Source: an uncultured Eubacteriales bacterium | GTDB lineage: Bacteria > Bacillota > Clostridia > Monoglobales > Monoglobaceae | NCBI GenBank assembly: GCA_900550775.1 | Contig: URTH01000103.1 | Coordinates: forward strand, 1 to 6,526 | DNA length: 6,526 nt | Direction of reading: 5' to 3' | Shown here: piece by piece, positions 1 through 5,667 of the stretch | How positions within the stretch are numbered: position 1 is the stretch's first letter | How the letters are laid out: the number at the start of each line of letters is the position of its first letter | Translations under genes and position numbers: made by a program | The notes under the pieces: generated by a model | The model's database searches: none | The model's input: only the letters and a program-made list of their open reading frames with translations | Told to the model about the DNA's origin: nothing

Positions 1-250
1 GAACGGCGAGCTGAAGATAGTGCAAAAGAGACGATTGCAGTATTTCAAAATGAGATGCCGACTGCAGCGGATAGGCAGACCAAAACAAATCAAAGGAATC
101 CCGGATTTTAAAGTAGTTGTCCGATGTTGTCGCAAAGATGGTGCCGGTCAAAATCCCGATAAAAAACAGAATGGAAATCCCCAAATATTCATAGCGGTGA
201 ACCGTAAGTGTGTTTGCAATGTCCGTATAAAGCTGATGATACCGTTTCAT
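1..250 (-). CDS. SpoIIM-like membrane protein, N-terminal part (runs off left edge)
   Basis: This is the first 83 codons of a gene read leftwards and cut by the window edge. The start ATG (complement of 248-250) has a GGGAGG ribosome binding site 7 nt upstream (258-263). The protein begins with a short polar stretch (MKRYHQLYTDIANTLTVHRY), then one hydrophobic membrane segment at about residues 22-42 (core ISILFFIGILTGTIFA). A soluble stretch follows (TTSDNYFKIRDSFDLF), and a second hydrophobic region is starting at the edge. A short cytoplasmic N-terminus, a first helix of the form LFFxGxxxG and a roughly 40-residue loop before the next helix resemble stage II sporulation protein M and its relatives. 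In spore formers SpoIIM works with SpoIID and SpoIIP in engulfment. The match is from memory of the family pattern, and the conserved C-terminal half is not visible, so another small membrane protein is possible. A terminator separates it from the regulator upstream, so it is probably transcribed on its own. Confidence 0.5.
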   Translation of the reverse strand, partial: MKRYHQLYTDIANTLTVHRYEYLGISILFFIGILTGTIFATTSDNYFKIRDSFDLFWSAYPLQSASHFEILQSSLLHYLQLAV

Positions 251-284
251 AAAAGTGCCTCCCGTAGTATTCCTGTTTTAATAT

Positions 285-313
285 ATCATATGGCAGGAAG
301 GAGGAAAAAAGAA
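285..313 (-). promoter_or_regulatory. Weak possible promoter of the SpoIIM-like gene
   Basis: On the minus strand TTCTTT (complement of 308-313) and TATGAT (complement of 285-290) are separated by 17 nt. The -10 matches five of six consensus bases, but the -35 is poor. It sits after the terminator of the preceding gene and about 35 nt ahead of the start codon, where a promoter is expected. The signal itself is weak. Confidence 0.35.
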
Positions 314-324
314 CCTGGAGCGGA

Positions 325-359
325 CAAAAGAAATGAGCGCCGATGTGTGCGCGGCGCTC
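325..359 (-). terminator. Rho-independent terminator after the AraC-type regulator
   Basis: On the minus strand, four bases after the regulator's stop codon, GAGCGCCG pairs perfectly with CGGCGCTC (359-352 with 342-335), an 8-bp GC-rich stem with a 9-nt loop. It is followed by the T-rich tail ATTTCTTTT. The plus-strand reading has no T-tract, so it ends transcription only in the leftward direction. Confidence 0.8.
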
Positions 360-363
360 CGGA

Positions 364-2691
364 TTAAGATTCGTTATCCTGATAGATTTTACGGTATTTT
401 GCCGGGGTAAGCCCTTCAAATTTAGAAAAGGTTCGCCCAAACGTTTTTTCGTTGGTAAAGCCGCTTTGCATATAGATATCGGAAAGAGAAAGCTCGGTAT
501 TGCGCAGCAGCGACTTTGCGTTTTCCACGCGGAGCCTTGCGATATACGAGGTCGGACTCTCACCGGTTGCGGCCTTAAACACCTTAGAGATATAATAGCT
601 GGATCGTTTAAAGTGTTCACCGATGCTGGCTGCGTCCAGCGCTGGATTTGCGTATTGATCGCGGATATAATCGATCATCTGCGGCACCAGCTCGGTCGTT
701 TTTACCGCCGGGTCGATGCCGTCCGTATCCGGAATGTTCCCCTTGGGGTCAAGACTCTGCGTTTCGCAGGCACGCTGTACCAGCTGGGTCAGCATGGTTA
801 AGGTCTCGGAAATATTATCCGCATTGATGGATTGCAGCACGTCATGTACCATCTCCGGGCTTTTGGCGCCCTGTTTAAAATTGATGGTGTTGATGATTGC
901 GTTTTCTAAGGTGAAAAGCAGAATCTTGCTTCTCTGGACATCCAGCGAGGAGATACACTGCTGGAAGATGGTGTCCAAAACAGAAAGCGCCGCCTTTTGG
1001 TCGCCGTTTGAGATGGCTGTGGTTAAATGATGTGTTTTCGTCTCAAAGGAGTCATAAAACTGTTTTTCCGTATTGAGGTTTTTGCGGTAAATTTCATCAT
1101 AAAACACAAAGTTTTCCGAATTTCCGTCATGGAAACGGAGTGCCAGGAGCGCCTCGTTATACGCCCAGAACAGATTTTGCGTTCCCTCACGCACCATCGA
1201 GATACCGGTGTTGCAGTCAAAGGAAAAGTTCGTTTTTACAAAGGACAGCCCCTGTGAGACCGCACTGTGCAGCGTCGCCTTGTATACCTGGGCGTTTTGC
1301 ATGTTCTTATAGCAGCAAATTCCGGCAATCAAGTCGTCAACCTGTGTGACATAGCAGACATCGCCGTTCACGCTGAGCAGTTCTTCCATGATATTTTGCA
1401 GGATAAAGAAGGTCGTGTTTGCGATTTCGTCATGCTCTAAGGTTTCCTCACCAAAAAGGTTTTGGTTGTTGTACGGCTTAAACAGAATGACCGAAAACAG
1501 CTGTGACGGAAAATGAACCGGCGGATTTTCCTCCAAAGACGGGCTGCCCTTCAGCAGACCGGTCAGATAGCTGATCAGCCGCTGATTTTGTTCCCGTACC
1601 TCCAGACTGTTCAGATTCCGTTTGCTTTCGATATAATCCTGAAGCGCGTCGTTGATGATGGCATAATCGTTGTTGCTCGATTCCTCGCCCATCTGCTTTT
1701 TATAAATTTTAATCAGCTTATTGAGCGGCTTGTAGTTGTAAATCGAAAAGATGACGCCGAGTGCACAGCAAAACAGCAGCGAGAAGAGGATAAATGCGAT
1801 GCAGATGGTGCGCGTTCGGGTGACGGTCACGTAATATTCGGAATTGTCCGAAATGTAAAGGTACTTCCAATTGTTATAGGGAGATACCCGGCACAGGGTT
1901 GTCATTTCTTTATCGGTCACGATTTCGCCGTCCGTAAAGTCCTCATAATGCAGATCGCCGATGCTGTCGCTGGAGCGCATGACCACCCGGTCGGAGGAGT
2001 CCAAAATCACGATATTGGAAGAGGTATGACCGGAGCTTAACTGACTTTTTAAGATACTGTCATCCATGCGGACCACCAAAGTGGCGTAAACGTAGGAGTG
2101 ACTGTCGTACTGCGGAAGCTGGAACATGATGTCAAGGTAGGAGCGCTGATCCTTATGAAAAATCATGTAGTTTCTGAGATTGGGCGTTTTCATCATGGCA
2201 ACCCAATCCTCATAGTGGATATCCGAGTTTTTAAAGTGATAGGGATAAAAATTCCGCGATGTATCGGCTTGCGTATTGGAGACAACCCAGTCTTTGTCTG
2301 TAAAGTAGATGTACAGTCCACTAAAGTCGGTCGTGGATAGCAAATTCCCCAGATTTCCGCCCAATTGAATGGAAGATTGGGCACGGTTTTCGTCGTTCAT
2401 GTCTGTAAAGGTTAATTGCTTTACATACTCGTTTGTAGCAATCGACGCCTGAAATCGGTTGGCCAGCTCCATATGGTGATCCATATTGGTAACGATCTTG
2501 TTCAGCGCCTCATTGTGGGTTTGATTGACGTATTCCTGTGTTGAGCGGATCAGCGAGGTATACAGATAGATGCTGCAGCAGGTTAAAATGGCACAAACCA
2601 AAAGATAAGAGAGCAGCCATATATACAGTGTACGGAAGTTATGGGTTTTTCCGTTCTGCGTTGCCCGAAACTGTCGGAATTTTGAAAACAT
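364..2691 (-). CDS. Membrane-anchored AraC-family regulator with extracellular Cache-like sensor
   Basis: This 775-residue one-component regulator spans the membrane. A short cytoplasmic N-terminus is followed by TM1 (about 22-46), an extracellular sensor (about 47-292) with a Cache-like pattern (SGLYIYFTDKDWVVS near 124-138, SSNIVILDSSDRVVMRSS near 224-241), and TM2 (about 295-317). Next come a linker helix (about 345-378) and a degenerate GGDEF-like region (about 396-535) without a GGDEF signature. The C-terminal AraC domain (about 670-770) has two helix-turn-helix units: SIGEHFKRSSYYISKVFKAATG (first at 689) and a second at 734-760 containing SDIYMQSGF. No histidine kinase or receiver domain is present, so sensing and DNA binding share one chain. 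The start has AAAGGAG at 2703-2709, with a second AAGGA closer to the ATG. It is divergent from a carbohydrate-type importer, so the likely role is to control that operon, probably as an activator responding to the imported solute or a related ligand. The function is inferred from family and position. Confidence 0.9.
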   Translation of the reverse strand: MFSKFRQFRATQNGKTHNFRTLYIWLLSYLLVCAILTCCSIYLYTSLIRSTQEYVNQTHNEALNKIVTNMDHHMELANRFQASIATNEYVKQLTFTDMNDENRAQSSIQLGGNLGNLLSTTDFSGLYIYFTDKDWVVSNTQADTSRNFYPYHFKNSDIHYEDWVAMMKTPNLRNYMIFHKDQRSYLDIMFQLPQYDSHSYVYATLVVRMDDSILKSQLSSGHTSSNIVILDSSDRVVMRSSDSIGDLHYEDFTDGEIVTDKEMTTLCRVSPYNNWKYLYISDNSEYYVTVTRTRTICIAFILFSLLFCCALGVIFSIYNYKPLNKLIKIYKKQMGEESSNNDYAIINDALQDYIESKRNLNSLEVREQNQRLISYLTGLLKGSPSLEENPPVHFPSQLFSVILFKPYNNQNLFGEETLEHDEIANTTFFILQNIMEELLSVNGDVCYVTQVDDLIAGICCYKNMQNAQVYKATLHSAVSQGLSFVKTNFSFDCNTGISMVREGTQNLFWAYNEALLALRFHDGNSENFVFYDEIYRKNLNTEKQFYDSFETKTHHLTTAISNGDQKAALSVLDTIFQQCISSLDVQRSKILLFTLENAIINTINFKQGAKSPEMVHDVLQSINADNISETLTMLTQLVQRACETQSLDPKGNIPDTDGIDPAVKTTELVPQMIDYIRDQYANPALDAASIGEHFKRSSYYISKVFKAATGESPTSYIARLRVENAKSLLRNTELSLSDIYMQSGFTNEKTFGRTFSKFEGLTPAKYRKIYQDNES

Positions 2692-2798
2692 AGCAGTCCT
2701 TGCTCCTTTCTTACCGATTGATTTTTCATCGATTTGTATTTATTCTTTACAACGGTGTTTTGGTTCTTTCTGTTTTCTTTGTGTTTTTGCTATACGCA

Positions 2799-2827
2799 AT
2801 TATATAGTCATTTTAGGCTTCTGTCAA
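2799..2827 (-). promoter_or_regulatory. Perfect-consensus sigma-A promoter of the regulator gene
   Basis: On the minus strand TTGACA (complement of 2822-2827) is followed after exactly 17 nt by TATAAT (complement of 2799-2804). Both hexamers match consensus completely. Transcription would begin near 2792, giving a 5' leader of about 100 nt rich in A and without an obvious strong stem. The -35 faces the repeat cluster in the middle of the intergenic region, so a factor bound there could affect it. Confidence 0.85.
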
Positions 2828-2847
2828 GAAAAATCCGCGCGTGTTTT

Positions 2848-2963
2848 GATAATGTCCTTTTTGGCGGCCAGTTTCATATTTGTCGGAAAACCGCGCGGTT
2901 CCAGTTGGCTATTTGTCCGTTTTGCGGCATATTTCCTAATTTTGTCCGTTGCAATGGAGCGGC
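2848..2963. repeat. Four TGTC-containing repeats in two tandem modules (candidate operators)
   Basis: Four copies of an AT-rich stretch followed by TGTC lie between the two promoters, with TGTC beginning at 2853, 2881, 2914 and 2943. The first three carry a G/C-rich block 6 nt later (TGTCCTTTTTGGCGGC, TGTCGGAAAACCGCGC, TGTCCGTTTTGCGGC). The fourth has TGTCCGTTG and its GCGGC comes later. Spacings are 28, 33 and 29 bp, so copies 1-2 and 3-4 look like two versions of one two-site module repeated with a period of 61-62 bp, close to six helical turns. Copy 4 overlaps the -35 of the transport promoter, a position typical of activator sites. AraC-family proteins usually bind direct repeats, so the neighbouring regulator is the natural candidate. 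That link is inference. Confidence 0.55.
2889..2900. promoter_or_regulatory. Perfect 12-bp palindrome AACCGCGCGGTT (possible operator)
   Basis: AACCGCGCGGTT is its own reverse complement. It lies almost midway between the two -35 elements and overlaps the second TGTC repeat. Even palindromes with a central CG are common binding sites of dimeric repressors such as LacI-type proteins. No such regulator is encoded in the window, and a short GC palindrome can occur by chance. Confidence 0.3.
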
Positions 2964-2977
2964 TTTGCCCCTATAAT
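2949..2977 (+). promoter_or_regulatory. Sigma-A promoter of the transport operon
   Basis: TTGCAA (2949-2954) and TATAAT (2972-2977) are separated by 17 nt. The -10 is perfect and the -35 matches four of six positions. Transcription would start near 2984, leaving a leader of about 55 nt. The fourth TGTC repeat (from 2943) runs into the -35, so activation or occlusion by a bound protein is plausible. Confidence 0.8.
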
Positions 2978-2992
2978 AAATGCATAAGAAAC

Positions 2993-3006
2993 ATTGCGTG
3001 AGCAAT
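2993..3006 (+). promoter_or_regulatory. Small 5'-leader hairpin with GNRA-type loop
   Basis: ATTGC-GTGA-GCAAT forms a 5-bp stem closed by a GUGA tetraloop, of the stable GNRA class. It would lie within about 10 nt of the predicted 5' end of the transport mRNA and well ahead of the ribosome binding site. A hairpin at a 5' end can protect mRNA from decay. It is short and has no T-tract, so it is not a terminator. Confidence 0.35.
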
Positions 3007-3038
3007 AGCAAAAATTATTTAACCAGGAGGTTTTAGTT

Positions 3039-4619
3039 ATGAAAAAAGGTGAGGAAAACAAAATGGAGAAACGTCGTTTTATAAAGTGTGTGTCAACCGC
3101 TGTGATTGCGGCCAGCCTGGCTATGGGATTTTCGGGCTGCGGACCGAGCAAGGGAACCGAGAGTGCAAGCGGTGATTCGCTGACCTATTGGGTTCGTCTG
3201 CATCCGAACATCGGAACCAGCGTAACCAATTTCGGTGAGACGCCGTTTGCAAAGGAATATGCAAAGAGAACCGGCATCAATGTTACATATATCCACCCGG
3301 CACAGGGACAGGAAAAAGAAAATCTGAATCTTTTGATTGCGTCCGGTGATCTGCCGGACATCATAGAGAGCGATTGGTTAGACCGCGACCCCGAATCCTC
3401 GATTGCGAAAAAGACGATTATCAAGTTAAATGATCTGATCGATTCTGACGCGCCCAATTTGAAACAATTTTTAAAGGATAATCCCGATATCGATAAGTCG
3501 GTACAGACGGACAGCGGCAGCTACTATGTTTTCCCGTTTATCCGTAACGGAGAAAAGCTGTTGTCCACCGCCGGATTTATTCTGCGCGGCGACTGGCTGG
3601 AAGAGCTCGGCATGGACGTGCCGGAGACCATCGATGAATGGGAGAAGGTATTGACCGCATTTAAAGAAAAGAAAGGGGCTGCCTGCCCGTTTGTGGGTCC
3701 GTCCTACATGCTCGCTTATTTTGCCGGTGCCTATGATATCGGCTACGATTTTTATGTTGATAACGGCAAGGTGAAATACGGCTGCTTAGAGGACAGCTTT
3801 AAGAGTTATTTGGAGACCATGAACCGTTGGTATCAAAAGGGTCTGATTGATAAAAACTTTGCACTGATGGATAACGACTATTTAACCACCAACATCTTAA
3901 ACGGCGGCGCAGGCGCTTCCTTCGGTGCCGGCGGCGGTGCGCTGGGCGTTTGGAGCAACACGGCAAAGAATAACGGCGACAACAAGTATTCTCTGGTTGC
4001 TGCAAAATTCCCGTCCTCGAAAAAGGGGGAGACCCCGGAGTTTGGAAATAAGCAGTGGCCGTATTCTTCCTTAAACGGCGCAGCCATTACCGGCAAGAGC
4101 AAAAACGCCAAGCTTGCGGCAAAATTCCTGGATTATTCGTATTCGGAAGAGGGCAGCATGCTGAACAACTTCGGTATCGAGGGCGAGAGCTATGAGATGG
4201 TAGACGGTCAGCCCAAGTACACCGAGCTTGTAACCAACAATCCGGAAAAGCTTTCCATGGCACAGGCACTGACCATGTATGTCCGCGCAACAAACGAGGG
4301 CCCGTTTGTACAGGATGAGCGGTATATCGAACAGTACTATCAGCTGGATAACCAGAAAGAGGCGCTGGAGCGCTGGTCGGACAACAACCATCAAAAACAT
4401 GCGCTGCCGCAGGTAACCCTGACCCAGGAGGAGCGTTCGGAGTACAGCAAGATTATGACCGACTTTACCACCTTCCGTGATGAAGCAATCGTTGCCTTTA
4501 TCTTAGGTTCCAAGCCAATTTCGGAATTTGATTCGTTTGTCCGGGAGTGCAAGGATCGCAGAATCGACCGGGCAATTGAAATTTATCAGACGGCATATGA
4601 CCGATTTATGAGCCGCTAA
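3039..4619 (+). CDS. ABC transporter extracellular solute-binding lipoprotein, LplA/YtcQ type
   Basis: This 526-residue protein is the substrate-capturing subunit of a family-1 (CUT1-type) importer, anchored outside the membrane. The N-terminus is a lipoprotein signal: a basic start (EKRRFIK), a hydrophobic core (about 18-30) and a lipobox FSGC with the lipidated cysteine at residue 34. Family landmarks are LIASGDLPDII (99-109), the block starting ILRGDWLEELGMDVPETIDE (181-200), EGSMLNNFGIEGESY (371-385) and FILGSKPISEFDSF (487-500), as in LplA, YtcQ and YesO-type binding proteins. Length fits this large subgroup. AGGAGG at 3025-3030 lies 8 nt before the chosen ATG. A second in-frame ATG at 3063 has its own GGTGAGG and would give a more compact signal peptide, so the true start may be either. 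A Gly/Ala-rich stretch occurs at 289-303. It is first in an operon with two permeases, the next starting 22 nt downstream. The ligand is probably an oligosaccharide, but specificity cannot be read from sequence. Confidence 0.93.
   Translation: MKKGEENKMEKRRFIKCVSTAVIAASLAMGFSGCGPSKGTESASGDSLTYWVRLHPNIGTSVTNFGETPFAKEYAKRTGINVTYIHPAQGQEKENLNLLIASGDLPDIIESDWLDRDPESSIAKKTIIKLNDLIDSDAPNLKQFLKDNPDIDKSVQTDSGSYYVFPFIRNGEKLLSTAGFILRGDWLEELGMDVPETIDEWEKVLTAFKEKKGAACPFVGPSYMLAYFAGAYDIGYDFYVDNGKVKYGCLEDSFKSYLETMNRWYQKGLIDKNFALMDNDYLTTNILNGGAGASFGAGGGALGVWSNTAKNNGDNKYSLVAAKFPSSKKGETPEFGNKQWPYSSLNGAAITGKSKNAKLAAKFLDYSYSEEGSMLNNFGIEGESYEMVDGQPKYTELVTNNPEKLSMAQALTMYVRATNEGPFVQDERYIEQYYQLDNQKEALERWSDNNHQKHALPQVTLTQEERSEYSKIMTDFTTFRDEAIVAFILGSKPISEFDSFVRECKDRRIDRAIEIYQTAYDRFMSR
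3048..3065 (+). promoter_or_regulatory. Second ribosome binding site and in-frame start in the binding-protein gene
   Basis: GGTGAGG at 3048-3054 is followed 8 nt later by an in-frame ATG (3063-3065), eight codons after the annotated start. Starting here would give MEKRRFIKC at the N-terminus, a typical signal-peptide beginning. The upstream AGGAGG matches the ribosome better, so the earlier start was kept. Confidence 0.4.
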
Positions 4620-4641
4620 TTCAGACTAGGAGCGATGAAAG

Positions 4642-5628
4642 ATGCAATTTAAAAAATATGCTGCGGCAAAGCATAAGGACAGTCAAGGAACGCATATCCA
4701 AAGCGGCGGCGGGGAACTTTCGTTTTCCCGCCGCCTTGGGCGGGATTTAAAGCGTAACAAAACGATGTACCTGTTAATCATACCGGTGATCGTTTATTAC
4801 TTTGTATTTTGTTACGTCCCCATGTACGGCGTGATTATGGCATTTCAGGAATACGACCCGGCACTCGGCATTATGCACAGTCCGTGGGTAGGGCTGCAGC
4901 AGTTTCGGGAGTTTTTTGCCAACGGTTATTTTTGGCGGCTGATCCGCAATACCCTGACGATTAGCTTTAGTTCTTTATTGTTTGGATTTCCGATGCCGAT
5001 TGTGCTCGCACTGCTGCTCAACGAGGTGCGCTGCAAGGCGTTCCGTAAGAGCATTCAGACGGTATCCTACATGCCGCACTTTATCTCGGTTGTGGTTATG
5101 GTTGGCATTTTAAAAGAATTTACGGCGCCGGACGGCATTATCGGTCAGGTGTATGTGAAGCTGACCGGAAACGAAATTTCGATGCTCTCCAATCCCTCCT
5201 GTTTCGTCCCCTTGTTTGTCGGCTCTAACATCTGGGAGGGCGCCGGCTGGGATTCCATCATTTATCTTGCGGCGCTTGCCGGCGTAGACACCGAGCTATA
5301 CGAGGCCTGCAAGATTGACGGCGGCGGCAGAATCCGCCAGCTTTTTACCGTAACGCTTCCCGGCATTTTGCCGACCATCATTACGCTTTTGATTTTGCGT
5401 CTGGGCGGTATATTAAATGTCGGCTATGAAAAGATTATTCTGATGTATTCGCCGCTCACCATGGAAACGGCGGATGTCATATCGACCTATGTCTACCGAA
5501 AAGGCCTTCAGGAGTTCAGCTGGAGCTACGGTACGGCGGTCGGACTTTTTAACTCGGCAGTGAATATTTTGTTCTTAATTCTCACCAATTATGTGAGCCG
5601 CAGAACGGCAGAAACCAGCCTCTGGTAA
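4642..5628 (+). CDS. ABC transporter permease, LplB type
   Basis: This 328-residue membrane protein is one of two channel subunits of the importer. A polar N-terminal extension of about 40 residues precedes the first membrane segment (about 42-64, TMYLLIIPVIVYYFVFCYVP). Further segments lie near 103-127, 143-158, 186-205, 240-260 and 298-316. The block after TM1 (MYGVIMAFQEYDPALGIMHS, 61-80, then PWVGLQQFREFF) is characteristic of LplB-type permeases. The EAA loop that contacts the ATPase is at about 220-240 (YEACKIDGGGRIRQLF, then TLP). AGGAG at 4628-4632 lies 9 nt before the ATG; another ATG at 4635 is out of frame. It follows the binding-protein gene by 22 nt with no terminator between, so the two are co-transcribed. 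A strong hairpin sits within codons 22-31. Family assignment is firm and substrate is unknown. Confidence 0.93.
   Translation: MQFKKYAAAKHKDSQGTHIQSGGGELSFSRRLGRDLKRNKTMYLLIIPVIVYYFVFCYVPMYGVIMAFQEYDPALGIMHSPWVGLQQFREFFANGYFWRLIRNTLTISFSSLLFGFPMPIVLALLLNEVRCKAFRKSIQTVSYMPHFISVVVMVGILKEFTAPDGIIGQVYVKLTGNEISMLSNPSCFVPLFVGSNIWEGAGWDSIIYLAALAGVDTELYEACKIDGGGRIRQLFTVTLPGILPTIITLLILRLGGILNVGYEKIILMYSPLTMETADVISTYVYRKGLQEFSWSYGTAVGLFNSAVNILFLILTNYVSRRTAETSLW
4705..4735 (+). promoter_or_regulatory. Strong hairpin within the first codons of the LplB-type permease gene
   Basis: GGCGGCGGGGAA (4705-4716) pairs with TTTCCCGCCGCC (4724-4735): 12 pairs including one G-U, with loop CTTTCGT. It codes for the polar stretch around residues 22-31. 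No T-tract follows, so it is not a terminator. The right arm can instead pair with GGCGGG at 4739-4744, giving a competing smaller stem. It may lower permease output relative to the binding protein or protect the upstream mRNA; both roles are inference. Confidence 0.5.
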
Positions 5629-5667
5629 AGACAGCCTGTGAATTAAGAGATAGAAAGGAACGAAATT

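Noticed and set aside
20..620. Open frames spanning the left intergenic gap (plus 20-367, minus 189-620)
   Set aside because: They overlap the supported minus-strand genes and run through the terminator; composition is basic and cysteine-rich, as in shadow frames.
343..2340. Open frames on the plus strand opposite the regulator (for example 343-801, 1513-2040, 2098-2340)
   Set aside because: They lie antisense to a well-supported 775-codon gene, show no recognisable domain and lack convincing ribosome binding sites.
2822..2827. A fifth TGTC copy 31 bp before the first repeat
   Set aside because: It is the reverse complement of the -35 hexamer TTGACA of the regulator promoter, which explains it fully, and it lacks the 6-nt spacing to a G/C block.
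2692..3038. A CcpA cre site or riboswitch in the divergent intergenic region
   Set aside because: No stretch fits the cre consensus with its central CG well, and neither leader shows the multi-stem conserved structure of a known riboswitch.
4705..4735. Reading the strong hairpin as a Rho-independent terminator
   Set aside because: No T-tract follows the stem and it lies inside a conserved-family coding sequence that continues for about 300 codons.
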